NCBI GenBank assembly: GCA_023701385.1
Contig: JAMPXC010000006.1
Coordinates: 1-64,000, forward strand
DNA length: 64,000 nucleotides
Source: Pseudobdellovibrio sp.
GTDB taxonomy: Bacteria; Bdellovibrionota; Bdellovibrionia; Bdellovibrionales; Bdellovibrionaceae
Reading direction: 5' to 3'
A model generated the notes under the pieces. It searched no databases and was not told the origin of the DNA. It saw only the letters and a program-made list of their open reading frames with translations. Shown piece by piece: positions 1 to 9,008 of this stretch. Made by a program: the position numbers and the translations under genes. Numbering within the stretch: position 1 is the first letter of the stretch; every line of letters begins with the position of its first letter.

Positions 1-117
1 TCAGAAGGCTTTGAATGCGGTATTGGCATCGAGAATTTCAATGATATCAAAGTGGGCGACGTTATCGAAGCTTACCTCAAGGAAGAAATTGCTAGAGAAC
101 TTACTCCGATCAAGTAG
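1..117 (+). CDS. infB: Translation initiation factor IF-2, C-terminal end (partial)
   Basis: The window opens inside an open frame that reads 38 residues to a TAG stop. The peptide contains [19 protein letters not shown], which matches the end of the last beta-barrel domain of IF-2, where a conserved phenylalanine-rich loop is followed by DIKVGD. IF-2 is the GTPase that brings initiator tRNA to the 30S subunit. Only the extreme C-terminus is visible, so nothing can be said about the GTPase domain. rbfA follows after 31 bases, the usual infB-rbfA-truB order. Confidence 0.85.
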   Translation, partial: SEGFECGIGIENFNDIKVGDVIEAYLKEEIARELTPIK

Positions 118-148
118 ATCGGGGTAAATTCATAAAGGAATTTTTCAC

Positions 149-613
149 ATGAAAAATATGGGTGACGGGCGCCGTGTGGCGCGCGTTGAACGTGAAGTTC
201 AATCTGTAATTTCGACATTTATTATTCAACGCCTGCAGCGTGAGCTGCCAGGCTTGATCACTGTGGCACGTGTGCAAATCCCACCGGATTTACGCCAGGC
301 GCGTGTGTATGTAAGTCTTCTTCAAACAAACGTTGAAGAGTTACAACTTGATCCGAAGGATCAGCTTATCAAAGCTCCGCAAGTTAAAATGTTGCAAGAA
401 GCCGTTAAGATTTTACAAAGCTGGGCTCCTGAAATTCAGGACGAAATCGGCAACAAATTAAATATGAAGTATCTTCCGAAATTAACTTTCTTTGCTGATG
501 AATCAACTGAGAAAATTTTAAGAGTAGAGAAAATTATTTCTGAAATTAGTAAAAATCCTAGCAAAGCCGAATCATTAGATGATGATGACGACTTTGAAGA
601 CGAAGAAAACTAA
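149..613 (+). CDS. rbfA: 30S ribosome-binding factor RbfA
   Basis: RbfA binds the immature 30S subunit and helps process and fold the 5' end of 16S rRNA; it is also needed for growth in the cold. The 154-residue product has the typical N-terminal RVARVEREVQSVISTFI helix, a KH-like core and the PQVKMLQEAVKILQSW segment. It ends in a very acidic tail (DDDDDFEDEEN) that extends the family's usual length of about 120 residues. The ATG follows an AAAGGAA ribosome binding site. It lies between infB and truB, and its stop codon directly abuts the truB start, so the genes are probably cotranscribed and translationally coupled. Confidence 0.93.
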   Translation: MKNMGDGRRVARVEREVQSVISTFIIQRLQRELPGLITVARVQIPPDLRQARVYVSLLQTNVEELQLDPKDQLIKAPQVKMLQEAVKILQSWAPEIQDEIGNKLNMKYLPKLTFFADESTEKILRVEKIISEISKNPSKAESLDDDDDFEDEEN

Positions 614-1573
614 ATGTCTCAGCAAATTAAACAACCTAAACCAAGAACAAGCCTGCACGGGCTTTTACTCGTTGATAAACCATCGGGCATGACTTCGCAC
701 GATGTGGTATCGCGCGTGCGCCGTCTTGCGGGTACAAAAGAAGTGGGCCACTCAGGAACGCTTGATCCGTTAGCGAGTGGTTTAATGGTTGTTTTATTAG
801 GTGAAGCGACAAAACTTTCGTCGATTGTGACCGAAGGCGATAAAGCTTACGAAGTGCAAGTGCAGCTGGGTATTGAAACAGACACTTTAGATATTACAGG
901 CGCTGTTGAAAAAACAACTCCTGTCACTGTCAAAAAAGACGAAGTTGTAGCGAAAGCTTTGGCTTTACTTGGTGAAATGCAGTTACCAATTCCTTTATTT
1001 TCAGCAAAAAAAATCGACGGTAAAAAACTTTACGAATATGCGCGTGAAGGTGAAGAAGTTGAAATTCCCTCAAAATCTATGACGTTTTGGGATGTGACTT
1101 ATATCGAAAACGTAGAAGCCGAAAAAGAAAATCGTTATAGCTTTCATTTGCATTGCTCAAAAGGCAGTTTTATCCGTTCATGGGTTAAGCTTTTAGGCGA
1201 GCAGTTGGGCTGTGGAGCTGCCATGTCAGGCCTTCGTCGAACTAAATCCCACGACTTTACGGTTAATCAATCATTAGGTTTAGAAGGCCTTATGGCCGAA
1301 AAAGATGCTGGAACCCTGGATTTGTCGAACACTATTGTGCCGCTTAATGAGGCTGTTAGCGGGGTTCGTAATATCAAGGTTCATGGCCACGACGAGGTTC
1401 TTTTAAATAATGGCCAAATCAGCCATGACCTCAGATCGAAATTAATCGTTCTATTCAATCCTGAGCGCGATCAATGGGTTTTTGCCAGCTCTAGAGATAA
1501 TAAACAGGTTCTGGCGATCATCGGTCTGGAGCCTCAAGTCGGGTTTAAGATTAAACGCGGCTTTCGTTACTAA
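614..1573 (+). CDS. truB: tRNA pseudouridine-55 synthase TruB
   Basis: TruB converts U55 of the T-loop of nearly all tRNAs to pseudouridine. The 319-residue protein begins with HGLLLVDKPSGMTSHDVV and carries the catalytic motif GHSGTLDPLASGL, with the nucleophilic aspartate at about residue 51. YEYAREGEEVE and CSKGSFIRSW further along are also typical of the family. The C-terminal part (about residues 235-319) is consistent with a PUA-like RNA-binding domain but is divergent. The ATG follows the rbfA stop with no spacer (TAAATG), which argues for translational coupling. The next gene, rpsO, has its own leader. Confidence 0.94.
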   Translation: MSQQIKQPKPRTSLHGLLLVDKPSGMTSHDVVSRVRRLAGTKEVGHSGTLDPLASGLMVVLLGEATKLSSIVTEGDKAYEVQVQLGIETDTLDITGAVEKTTPVTVKKDEVVAKALALLGEMQLPIPLFSAKKIDGKKLYEYAREGEEVEIPSKSMTFWDVTYIENVEAEKENRYSFHLHCSKGSFIRSWVKLLGEQLGCGAAMSGLRRTKSHDFTVNQSLGLEGLMAEKDAGTLDLSNTIVPLNEAVSGVRNIKVHGHDEVLLNNGQISHDLRSKLIVLFNPERDQWVFASSRDNKQVLAIIGLEPQVGFKIKRGFRY

Positions 1574-1694
1574 ATCCTTGCCTTAACCCCTCGAAATTGC
1601 TAAAAAATTCACTCGCGCTAATCGGGGATACATGTCAGCCATGACGGTATTTCGGAAAAGCTTAAAACAAAAAAGCCTTACAAAGGAATTTATA

Positions 1695-1964
1695 ATGGCA
1701 GTTACAAAAGTACAAAAAGCAGAAATCTTAAAAAAATTCAAAACAGCTGAATTAGACACTGGTTCTCCAGAAGTTCAAGTTGCGTTACTTACAGCTCGTA
1801 TCAATGATATGACAACTCACTTCGCAACTCACAAAAAAGACAACCACGGCCGTCGTGGTCTTTTAAAATGCGTTAACCAACGTCGTAAATTATTAGATTA
1901 CTTAAAATCTAAAAACACTTCTCGTTACGAAACTCTAATCAAAGCATTAGAAATCCGTAAATAA
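1695..1964 (+). CDS. rpsO: 30S ribosomal protein S15
   Basis: S15 is a primary 16S rRNA-binding protein of the small-subunit platform. The ORF track starts at 1632 and gives 110 residues, but the internal ATG at 1695 gives [12 protein letters not shown] and exactly 89 residues, the normal S15 length. It is preceded by a good AAAGGAA site. [25 protein letters not shown] and the C-terminal [13 protein letters not shown] are characteristic. The gene lies between truB and pnp as in many bacteria, although two secreted-protein genes are inserted before pnp. The 120-base leader could hold an S15 autoregulatory site, but I cannot show its fold. A strong terminator follows. Confidence 0.96.
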   Translation: MAVTKVQKAEILKKFKTAELDTGSPEVQVALLTARINDMTTHFATHKKDNHGRRGLLKCVNQRRKLLDYLKSKNTSRYETLIKALEIRK

Positions 1965-2012
1965 TCTAAAGCGCGCCGCCACAGAGGCGATGCTCATTAA
2001 ATTTAGATATCC

Positions 2013-2044
2013 AAAAACCCGGATTGAAAAATCTGGGTTTTTTT
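2013..2044 (+). terminator. Intrinsic terminator after rpsO
   Basis: AAACCCGGA and TCTGGGTTT form a nine-base stem around an A-rich loop and end in a run of seven T residues, 50 bases beyond the rpsO stop. This is a canonical rho-independent terminator on the + strand. Confidence 0.85.
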
Positions 2045-2095
2045 GTTTTGGGCTCCTACCCAAACCCCTCCGCTAAAGCTCCCGGGGCTGGCGCG

Positions 2096-2121
2096 CAAAA
2101 ATGCCTTCCTGGGCATTTTTG
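2096..2121 (+). terminator. Second hairpin with T-run behind rpsO
   Basis: CAAAAATGCC and GGCATTTTTG form a ten-base perfect stem with a six-base loop, followed by GTATTTTT. It could be a back-up terminator or a promoter-proximal hairpin. The stretch just before it (2050-2095, with CCCC and GGGG blocks) is clearly more GC-rich than its surroundings and may be part of a dispersed repeat. Confidence 0.5.
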
Positions 2122-2197
2122 TATTTTTGGCTTTACAAAAGTCCTGTGTTTTCGATGTCATTTAGCTAACTAACCGAAAAAATGGTTAAATAGAAGG

Positions 2198-2617
2198 ATG
2201 ACGAAAATTTCATTTTTCCTAGTGCTATTTTCCGTAATCAGCGCGTTTTCGCAAAACACGAAAACGACCTTAAAAGAATCTTTTTTGGCCGACTATGTGG
2301 CGCAAAAAGAAAAAGTAAAAGCTGAAGACATCAGTCGTATCGTTTTAAAAAAAGATAAAGACTTCACACGCGGTGTGATTCTTTTAAATTCATCTTCGGC
2401 TTGCGGTGTCGGGTCGTGCACGTATTATGCTTTCGTTAAAAATAGCAACGGCAGTTTCGATTTTGCCGGAATGATTGACGGTGTTTTTGTCGAGACAAAA
2501 TCGAGCAAAGATTCAGATCTTCCCGAGATTTTGACGCAAACAAAAGCCAGCGATGTCAAATCAGCAAAAATGAAATGGACTTTCAATAAGGAAACAAAAG
2601 TGTATGAAACAAAATAA
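2198..2617 (+). CDS. Small secreted protein of unknown function
   Basis: I do not recognise this 139-residue product. It starts with a clear Sec signal peptide (MTKISFFLVLFSVISAFSQ) that is probably cleaved after about residue 18. The mature part is lysine-rich and contains a CGVGSC motif near residue 70 that could form a disulfide or bind metal. No transmembrane segment follows the signal, so it is probably periplasmic or surface-exposed. Its last 14 bases overlap the next secreted-protein gene, suggesting a two-gene unit between rpsO and pnp. The start follows a weak GAAGG site. Confidence 0.7.
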   Translation: MTKISFFLVLFSVISAFSQNTKTTLKESFLADYVAQKEKVKAEDISRIVLKKDKDFTRGVILLNSSSACGVGSCTYYAFVKNSNGSFDFAGMIDGVFVETKSSKDSDLPEILTQTKASDVKSAKMKWTFNKETKVYETK

Positions 2618-3899
2618 ATTCACAGCACTTTTAATTCTGGTCTTTGGAGTTCAAGCACAAGCTTTTGATTATCAAGTTTCTTGTCATGGGAAAAAATTAA
2701 CGCGTTTTGAAAATGTGTCGTTAGTTCAGAACTCTGATGAATGTAAGGCTTTTTTATCCAACGGTTATTTAAGCTGTTATGACTCTAAAAAAGTAAATAA
2801 GTCATCAGAGCTTATTACGATTTCTACACCGAATGATCATTACTATAAAAGTAAAGAATCAACTCGCTATTCTCGTAAAACTGTTAAAAATATTATTGAT
2901 GCAGCTATTAAAGCTGGAAACGATCCTTATTTAACTTTAGCGATTGTTATGACTGAAAATCCGCCGGTGGCATCAAATAAAAAAGTTGTCGACAATATGA
3001 CGGCCGCAGAATCTTACGCCGAAAGTTTCGGAACGATTCCGTTAGATGCGATTGCTGTGGCTGATGTTATGGGGTGTGATCGTGTGCGTGTCGGTTATGA
3101 TAGCAACGGTTTAAATCGTATTAAAAACCGTAGCCCTCGTCTTAAAAAATTTACTGAAGACCCTAAAGGTAAAGATATGACGGTGTGTATGGAGAGTCAG
3201 TTTGCTGCAGGTGAAAGTGCTCAGTTTTTTCTAACTGATAAGGCACGCGAAGATGATTGCTGTATGACTTTAAAAACGCAAATGTCAGGTTTTATGCATG
3301 AGCCTATTCGTGATCAGCCGAATCAAGTTTACAGTTATCCGGGGCCAGAGCTTCGCGCTAAGATTTTAGATTTGATCGCTCATAAATATATGGCCAACCG
3401 TTTTGCTGGCGCACAAGAACGTGGCGCAAGATTAAAGCTTCCTGAAGAGAAAATGGCCTTAACAGCGCAATCATTCAACGGTTACGGTAAATTCGGTGTG
3501 AACGAGCCCATGGCCAATGCCTGTCTTTATAAAATTCATATGGGTACTAAACCAGTTTACGGGGCGGGCACTTCAGAAATTATGATGAATTCCTTGATGA
3601 ACAATTCAGAAATTCAAAATATGGTGACTGATTCTTTAAAGGCCAGCAAAATTCCTCATGCAGACTCGTACTTATGCGCTTCTTATGGTTCGGGAACCCA
3701 CACGGTTTCAGGCTATGCTTTTACGAACTTGCTTGATGGTTACTTAGGTGATCGTAAAGCGTGCCCTCGTTACTCGAATAAAATTAAAAATTTAAGCAAA
3801 TTTGCGAAGCCCACAGCAGCTGATAAGATCAACGAAGCGATTTCGCCTAGTAATGATGCAGATATTAAGAAATCTAATCCTGCAGACTACGCAAACTAA
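2604..3899 (+). CDS. Secreted protein, possibly lysozyme-like
   Basis: The 431-residue product has a signal peptide (MKQNKFTALLILVFGVQAQA) and about ten cysteines in the mature part, suggesting an exported, disulfide-stabilised protein. Around residue 105, AAIKAGNDPYLTLAIVMTEN loosely resembles the catalytic glutamate region of soluble lytic transglycosylases. AQSFNGYGKFG near residue 290 resembles their downstream N-x-G-x-G region. The similarity is weak and could be chance. If real, the protein would act on peptidoglycan. It overlaps the preceding secreted gene by 14 bases and ends before a strong terminator, so the pair probably forms one operon. Function is otherwise unknown. Confidence 0.65.
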   Translation: MKQNKFTALLILVFGVQAQAFDYQVSCHGKKLTRFENVSLVQNSDECKAFLSNGYLSCYDSKKVNKSSELITISTPNDHYYKSKESTRYSRKTVKNIIDAAIKAGNDPYLTLAIVMTENPPVASNKKVVDNMTAAESYAESFGTIPLDAIAVADVMGCDRVRVGYDSNGLNRIKNRSPRLKKFTEDPKGKDMTVCMESQFAAGESAQFFLTDKAREDDCCMTLKTQMSGFMHEPIRDQPNQVYSYPGPELRAKILDLIAHKYMANRFAGAQERGARLKLPEEKMALTAQSFNGYGKFGVNEPMANACLYKIHMGTKPVYGAGTSEIMMNSLMNNSEIQNMVTDSLKASKIPHADSYLCASYGSGTHTVSGYAFTNLLDGYLGDRKACPRYSNKIKNLSKFAKPTAADKINEAISPSNDADIKKSNPADYAN

Positions 3900-3939
3900 G
3901 CTCTCTGACGCAAATCTGAAAAAACTAAAAATCTGATAA

Positions 3940-3970
3940 AGGTTCACTCTCAAAAGTGAGCCTTTTTTGT
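3940..3970 (+). terminator. Intrinsic terminator before pnp
   Basis: AGGTTCACT and AGTGAGCCT form a nine-base stem (one G-U pair) followed by six T residues, 40 bases after the secreted-protein stop. A second imperfect hairpin, CAAAAACCC with GGGTGTTTTTG, lies at 3977-4002. Confidence 0.85.
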
Positions 3971-4067
3971 TGCAGGCAAAAACCCTTTTTTGGGTGTTTT
4001 TGTCATTGGCGAATGAGCCTTTGTGTGGCTAAATGTCTGTACGAAAAGAAGAATAAAATTATATAGC

Positions 4068-4101
4068 GGAAACGACTAATAAATTTCGTAAAAACGTTTC
4101 C
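4068..4101 (+). promoter_or_regulatory. Hairpin in the pnp leader
   Basis: GGAAACG (4068-4074) and CGTTTCC (4095-4101) can pair across a 20-base loop, about 30 bases upstream of the pnp start. In enterobacteria pnp mRNA is autoregulated through a leader stem cut by RNase III and then handled by PNPase. This hairpin is placed where such control could act, but the role here is inferred only. Confidence 0.35.
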
Positions 4102-4133
4102 CAAAAAAAGAATTAAAAGGAGACCTCGTAAAT

Positions 4134-6227
4134 ATGGTCAACACAGTTACAACTTCAATCGCAGGAAAACAAATCACAATCGAAACTGGTCGCTTAGCAA
4201 AACAAACTGATGGTGCAGTTTTAGTTACTTGCGGCAACAACATGGTTTTAGTTACTGCGGTATCTGCTAAAGAAGCAAAACCAGATCAAAGCTTTTTCCC
4301 ATTAACAGTTGAATTCATCGAAAAATACTACGCTATCGGTAAAATCCCGGGTGGTTACTTCAAACGTGAAGGTAAACCATCTACAGATTCAATCTTATCA
4401 GCACGTATTATCGATCGTCCGATCCGTCCGTTATTTCCAGAAGGTTACTTAAACGACACACAAGTTGTTGCCACAATCTTATCTGCTGACGGTTCATTCC
4501 CAATGGATACATTATCTTCATTAGGTGCTTCAGCTGCTTTACACATTTCTAATATTCCATTTAACGGTCCAACAGCAGCCTGCCAAGTTGGTCGCGTAAA
4601 CGGTCAGTTCATTGCCAATCCAACGCCGGAACAATTAGCTCAATCAGATATGGACATCATCGTATCTGGTACTAAGAACGGTATCTTAATGGTTGAAGGT
4701 GAAGCGAAATTTATCTCTGAAGCAGATGCACTAGCCGCTTTAAAATTCGGTCACCAATCAATTATGCCATTATTACAAATGCAAGAAGAGTTACGTGAAA
4801 AAACGGGTTCAGTTGCTAAACGTGCTTTCACTCCTGCAGTTATCGATGCTGACTTCAGAACTCAAGCTGAGAACTTAATTACTCCGCTGATCACTAAAGC
4901 TTTATCGCAAAAAATTAAACAAGATCGTTACGCTGGTTTCGATGCCGCTAAAGATGCAGCGATGACTCAATTAGTGAAAACGTTAACTGATGAAAAACTT
5001 CAAGCTCAACGTAAAAAAGAAGTTGGCGCTATCATCGAAGACATCAAGTACAAAATTGCCCGTGCGCAAATCTTAGATGGCGGTCGTATCGACGGTCGTG
5101 ATTTAAAAACTGTTCGTCCAATCGCTTGTGAAGTTGGTTTATTACCACGCGCTCACGGTTCTGGTTTATTCCAACGTGGTGAAACACAATGTTTAGGTAC
5201 TGTTACACTTGGTACTGCTGATGACGAACAAACAGTTGAAACATTAAACGGAACAGTTAAACGTAAATTTAACTTACACTACAACTTCCCTCCATACTCA
5301 GTAGGTGAGGTAGGTCGTTTTGGTGGTCAAGGCCGTCGTGAGATCGGTCACGGTAACTTAGCAGAACGCGCGATCAAAGCCGTTACTCCTGATCACGTCC
5401 AATTCCCATACACAATCCGTATCGTATCTGAAGTTTTAGAATCTAACGGTTCAAGCTCAATGGGTTCTGTTTGTGCGGGTGTATTAGCATTACTTGATGC
5501 CGGTGTTAAAATTAAAGCTAACGTTGCAGGTATTGCAATGGGCTTAATTAAAGAAGGCGATAAAGTTGCTGTATTATCTGATATCTTAGGTGATGAAGAT
5601 CACTTAGGCGATATGGATTTCAAAGTAGCTGGTTCATCAACTGGTATCACAGCTTTACAAATGGATATCAAAATCGATTCAGTTTCTTTCGCCGTTATGG
5701 AAACAGCTTTAAACCAAGCTAAAGAAGGCCGTTTACATATCTTAGGTGAAATGGAAAAAGTGATGAAAGCGCCTCGTGGCCAAATCTCTGAATTTGCTCC
5801 ACGTATTGAAACGATCAAAATTAAACCAGACAAAATCCGCGAAGTTATCGGTTCTGGCGGTAAAGTTATCCGTGGAATCACTGAAGCTACAGGTGTTAAA
5901 ATCGAGATCCAAGATGACGGTACAATCAATATCGCATCAGCAGATCCTCAAGCGACTAAAAAAGCTATTGCTATGATCGAAGCGATCTGTGCTGAAGCTG
6001 AAGTAGGTAAAACGTATAAAGGTAAAGTAATGAAAGTGGCTGAATTCGGTGCTTTCGTTGAAATCTTACCGAATACGCAAGGTTTATTACATATCTCTGA
6101 ACTTGCTAACGAGCGCGTACGCCAAGTAACTGATGTTGTTAAAGAAGGCGACATGGTTGATGTAAAAGTGCTTGAAGTAGATCGTTCAGGTCGTATAAAA
6201 CTTTCTCGTAAAGCTTTATTACAGTAG
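4134..6227 (+). CDS. pnp: Polynucleotide phosphorylase
   Basis: PNPase degrades RNA 3' to 5' using phosphate and is a core part of RNA-decay complexes. The 697-residue protein has the full set of domains: first RNase PH-like domain (about 1-140), helical linker, second RNase PH domain (about 310-540, with FPPYSVGEVGRFGGQGRREIGHGNLAERA), a KH domain (about 550-610, IREVIGSGGKVIRGI) and an S1 domain (about 620-690, GAFVEILPNTQGLLHISEL). The ATG follows an AAAAGGAG site. It has its own leader and a terminator upstream, so it is probably transcribed independently of rpsO. It leads into the M16 peptidase gene. Confidence 0.97.
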   Translation: MVNTVTTSIAGKQITIETGRLAKQTDGAVLVTCGNNMVLVTAVSAKEAKPDQSFFPLTVEFIEKYYAIGKIPGGYFKREGKPSTDSILSARIIDRPIRPLFPEGYLNDTQVVATILSADGSFPMDTLSSLGASAALHISNIPFNGPTAACQVGRVNGQFIANPTPEQLAQSDMDIIVSGTKNGILMVEGEAKFISEADALAALKFGHQSIMPLLQMQEELREKTGSVAKRAFTPAVIDADFRTQAENLITPLITKALSQKIKQDRYAGFDAAKDAAMTQLVKTLTDEKLQAQRKKEVGAIIEDIKYKIARAQILDGGRIDGRDLKTVRPIACEVGLLPRAHGSGLFQRGETQCLGTVTLGTADDEQTVETLNGTVKRKFNLHYNFPPYSVGEVGRFGGQGRREIGHGNLAERAIKAVTPDHVQFPYTIRIVSEVLESNGSSSMGSVCAGVLALLDAGVKIKANVAGIAMGLIKEGDKVAVLSDILGDEDHLGDMDFKVAGSSTGITALQMDIKIDSVSFAVMETALNQAKEGRLHILGEMEKVMKAPRGQISEFAPRIETIKIKPDKIREVIGSGGKVIRGITEATGVKIEIQDDGTINIASADPQATKKAIAMIEAICAEAEVGKTYKGKVMKVAEFGAFVEILPNTQGLLHISELANERVRQVTDVVKEGDMVDVKVLEVDRSGRIKLSRKALLQ

Positions 6228-6271
6228 TTTTTAAAGATTAGAAGTATTGGCGAAGCCGATCGGACATAAAG

Positions 6272-7549
6272 TTGTCATCTCACTTTAAAAAATCAATTTT
6301 ATCAAACGGAGTGCGTGTGGTGAGTGAATATCATCCGCACTCTAAGTCTGTGGCGTTAGGCGTGTGGGTTTTAACCGGCACGCGTGACGAAGACCCCGAA
6401 GAAATCGGCATGTCGCATTTTGTAGAGCACTTAGTTTTTAAGGGAACGAAAAAGCGTAATGCTTACCAGATTGCAAAATCATTAGAATCTTTAGGTGGAG
6501 ACTTAAATGCGTACACTACGCGCGAACATACCACTTATCATTGCACTGTTTTAAAAGAAGACTGGAAAACGGGTTTAGAGGTTTTGTCAGATCTTGTGTG
6601 CAATATGAAAATTTCTAAAAAGGATCTTGAGTTAGAAAAGAAAGTTGTCGTTCAAGAAATTCAAATGAGTGACGATTCTCCTGAAGAAATTATTTACGAT
6701 TATTTATTCGAACACAGTTATGCGAATCATCCCTTAGGTCGTCAGATCTTAGGTAAAGCAGATACAATTTCGAATTTGACGCAAAAAAGCGTTTATGACT
6801 TTTACAAAAAGTTTTACCAAGGCAGTAACTTAATCGTTTCTGCTGCAGGCCCGTTAGAGCACGATGCCTTAGTGATCGAAGCTCAAAAGATGTTTCGCTC
6901 ACGTAAGAAATTTGCTGTACCTGATACGCGTCGCGCGCCTCGCTGGAAAGCAGCTCGTAAATTTTACGATGATGATTCAGAACAAGTTCATATTTTATTA
7001 GCGTTACCTTCAACAAGCTTTCACGATAAATTCCGCTTTGAAGCGTTTATCGTAAACTCGTTATTAGGTGGCGGCATGACTTCAAAACTTTACCAAGCCG
7101 TGCGTGAAAAGCAGGGCTTAGCTTACAGCATATTTTCATCTTTAAATACGCAAGTGGATTCGGGCAACATCACGATTTATGCGGGAACTGATCCGAAAAA
7201 AGTTAAAAAAGTAATTAACACAATTAAAGATGAATTATTAAAAATTAAAAAAGACGGTATTAAAAAATCAGATCTTGATTTATTTAAGACCCAAGTTCGT
7301 GGCCAATTATTAATGGGCTCTGACGATATCGAAAACCGCATGACCTCTTTAGGTGTGAATGAAATGGTTTTTGAAGATTATCGTTCTGTTGAAAGAGTCA
7401 TTCAAGAAGTTGAAGCCGTGAACGAAAAATCAATTAAAGCTTATCTTAAAGACCACTTCGATCTGGAAAAAATGGCCGTAATTCTTATGGGCCCTCATGT
7501 TTCAAAAATGAAATCATGGGTCAGCGAGATCGACTTTTCGCGTAAGTAA
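6272..7549 (+). CDS. M16-family zinc peptidase (insulinase/processing-peptidase type)
   Basis: The 425-residue product belongs to the M16 family next to pnp in many bacteria. It has the inverted zinc motif HFVEH (residues 49-53) and the distal glutamate in [12 protein letters not shown], so it should be an active metallopeptidase. The C-terminal half has the second M16 domain with [24 protein letters not shown], the substrate-binding region. There is no signal peptide, so it is probably cytoplasmic. The only in-frame start before the conserved LSNGVRVV strand is TTG at 6272, with a weak ribosome binding site, which may keep expression low. Dut follows after 23 bases. Confidence 0.9.
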   Translation: MSSHFKKSILSNGVRVVSEYHPHSKSVALGVWVLTGTRDEDPEEIGMSHFVEHLVFKGTKKRNAYQIAKSLESLGGDLNAYTTREHTTYHCTVLKEDWKTGLEVLSDLVCNMKISKKDLELEKKVVVQEIQMSDDSPEEIIYDYLFEHSYANHPLGRQILGKADTISNLTQKSVYDFYKKFYQGSNLIVSAAGPLEHDALVIEAQKMFRSRKKFAVPDTRRAPRWKAARKFYDDDSEQVHILLALPSTSFHDKFRFEAFIVNSLLGGGMTSKLYQAVREKQGLAYSIFSSLNTQVDSGNITIYAGTDPKKVKKVINTIKDELLKIKKDGIKKSDLDLFKTQVRGQLLMGSDDIENRMTSLGVNEMVFEDYRSVERVIQEVEAVNEKSIKAYLKDHFDLEKMAVILMGPHVSKMKSWVSEIDFSRK

Positions 7550-7572
7550 CGCACTTTTGCAGGAGACAGACT

Positions 7573-8016
7573 ATGATGCAAGTTAAAATTAAAAAATGGC
7601 CTCATTTCAAAGGTGAACTTCCGGCTTACCAATCACATGGTGCCAGCGGTTTTGATGTGCGTGCGCAATTAGACCAGCCGTTAACTTTAAAGCCGATGGA
7701 GCGCGCGTTAGTGCCAACAGGATTAACTTTCGAAATTCCGGTGGGTTATGAAATTCAAGCCCGTCCTCGCAGCGGTTTAGCAGCGAAACAAGGTTTATCA
7801 GTATTAAATACACCGGGTACAATCGATGCCGATTACCGTGGTGAAGTTAAAGTGATCTTAGTTAATCTTGGTCAAGAGGCTATCACGATTAACGATCAAG
7901 AGCGTTGTGCTCAGTTCGTTATTTGCCCCATCATTCAAGCGCAGTTTCATGTGGTAGAAGAGTTATCTGATACAGCTCGTGGCGCTGGCGGATTTGGATC
8001 AACAGGTAAAGCTTAG
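7573..8016 (+). CDS. dut: Deoxyuridine 5'-triphosphate nucleotidohydrolase (dUTPase)
   Basis: dUTPase hydrolyses dUTP to dUMP and pyrophosphate, keeping uracil out of DNA and feeding dTMP synthesis. The 147-residue trimeric-type enzyme shows the five motifs in order: [32 protein letters not shown] (catalytic aspartate), ERCAQFVI and the C-terminal arm [11 protein letters not shown] that closes over the active site. It follows the M16 gene with an AGGAGA site, and its stop overlaps the next GTG start by one base. A second ATG three bases downstream is also usable. Confidence 0.96.
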   Translation: MMQVKIKKWPHFKGELPAYQSHGASGFDVRAQLDQPLTLKPMERALVPTGLTFEIPVGYEIQARPRSGLAAKQGLSVLNTPGTIDADYRGEVKVILVNLGQEAITINDQERCAQFVICPIIQAQFHVVEELSDTARGAGGFGSTGKA

Positions 8017-8990
8017 TGAAGGAAGTAGCAAGGAATATACTCTTTGCTATTGCTGTCATTGCAACCGTCGTTCTATGGTACGGTATTTCCAATAATTTTT
8101 CAGGTGTTATTACTAATGAGGGTGAAGCTCAGGTAACTTCAGTTGCGCATACCCCCTCAAGCAAAGAAGCTTTTTTGCAAAGTGCCCATTGTAAAGCGCA
8201 GCACGATGATCTTTTAAAAAGAAAAGATTACGCTGCAATCGTTCAAGCCAGAAAAAATAATCCACAAAAATACGATGTAAAATGTTTTATGGTGAACGAG
8301 TCTGTTGATGTTGGCACTTTAGAGCGTTGTCTGTTGGGGGCTAATAACTCGACGGTGACCGAAACTATCGAAACTCTGATGTGCCAAGCTTTTTTAAAAG
8401 TTTATCAAAGCTATGTAACTGATTTTGCGTATCCAGATGATGTCGATGTTAAGAGTTTATCGCAGATCGTGCTACAGCGAAAAATTCAGGCGCAAATGCT
8501 TAAGCCCGATAAAAATCCGCAACTGATGCAGGCGATGGTGCAAACACTTATCGAAACTTATCCCAATAACTTTGAAGCTATAAAAGTTTATATCAAAGCT
8601 TTAGGTTTTGGCCAAAAACCTTCAGTTTATGCTGAAGGTGGGCCGCTGTTTTCTTATTTAGTTAAAGCCTATGCTCTTAACCCGCGCGATTTAGAAGTTC
8701 GTGAAATGTATATGTATGCCTTGATTCATTCGGCTGACGGCGAAGTTAAACTTCTTAAAGTATTTCCGAATGTTAAAGAAGACGGTAAGCTTCAGGCTTT
8801 ACGTTATTACTATTTAGCCTGGGCCGGCTGGAATAAAGGTGATCGCACTCAAGCGTTAAATAACTTAGAATTTGCGAAATCGCTTTCTAAGAATGACCCG
8901 CGCTTTAGTGAAGCGTATGATAAAGTTAAAGATCAAATGAATATACCTAAAGCCGAAGGTTTATTTTATTTATCGTTTTCATTGATTTAA
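8016..8990 (+). CDS. Membrane-anchored helical-repeat protein, unknown
   Basis: The 324-residue product starts with one N-terminal transmembrane segment (about residues 8-25) and a short polar stretch. The rest is soluble and mostly helical. From about residue 170 the pattern (ALNPRDLEVREMYMYALIH, AWAGWNKGDRTQALNNLEFA) is that of TPR-like repeats. It is therefore probably anchored in the inner membrane with a periplasmic TPR domain, a plan common among c-type cytochrome biogenesis factors and scaffold proteins. No catalytic motif is seen. The GTG start shares its G with the dut stop, so the two genes are coupled. Confidence 0.6.
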   Translation: MKEVARNILFAIAVIATVVLWYGISNNFSGVITNEGEAQVTSVAHTPSSKEAFLQSAHCKAQHDDLLKRKDYAAIVQARKNNPQKYDVKCFMVNESVDVGTLERCLLGANNSTVTETIETLMCQAFLKVYQSYVTDFAYPDDVDVKSLSQIVLQRKIQAQMLKPDKNPQLMQAMVQTLIETYPNNFEAIKVYIKALGFGQKPSVYAEGGPLFSYLVKAYALNPRDLEVREMYMYALIHSADGEVKLLKVFPNVKEDGKLQALRYYYLAWAGWNKGDRTQALNNLEFAKSLSKNDPRFSEAYDKVKDQMNIPKAEGLFYLSFSLI

Positions 8991-9008
8991 TAAATTTAAG
9001 GATAAGTT

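Noticed and set aside
1632-1694. Upstream extension of rpsO in the ORF track
   Set aside because: The internal ATG at 1695 has a good ribosome binding site and gives exactly the normal 89-residue S15; the extension is part of the leader.
5600-5929. Minus-strand ORF of 109 codons inside pnp
   Set aside because: It is antisense to the conserved PNPase catalytic and KH regions, has no ribosome binding site and a low-complexity serine/isoleucine-rich translation, so it is a shadow frame.
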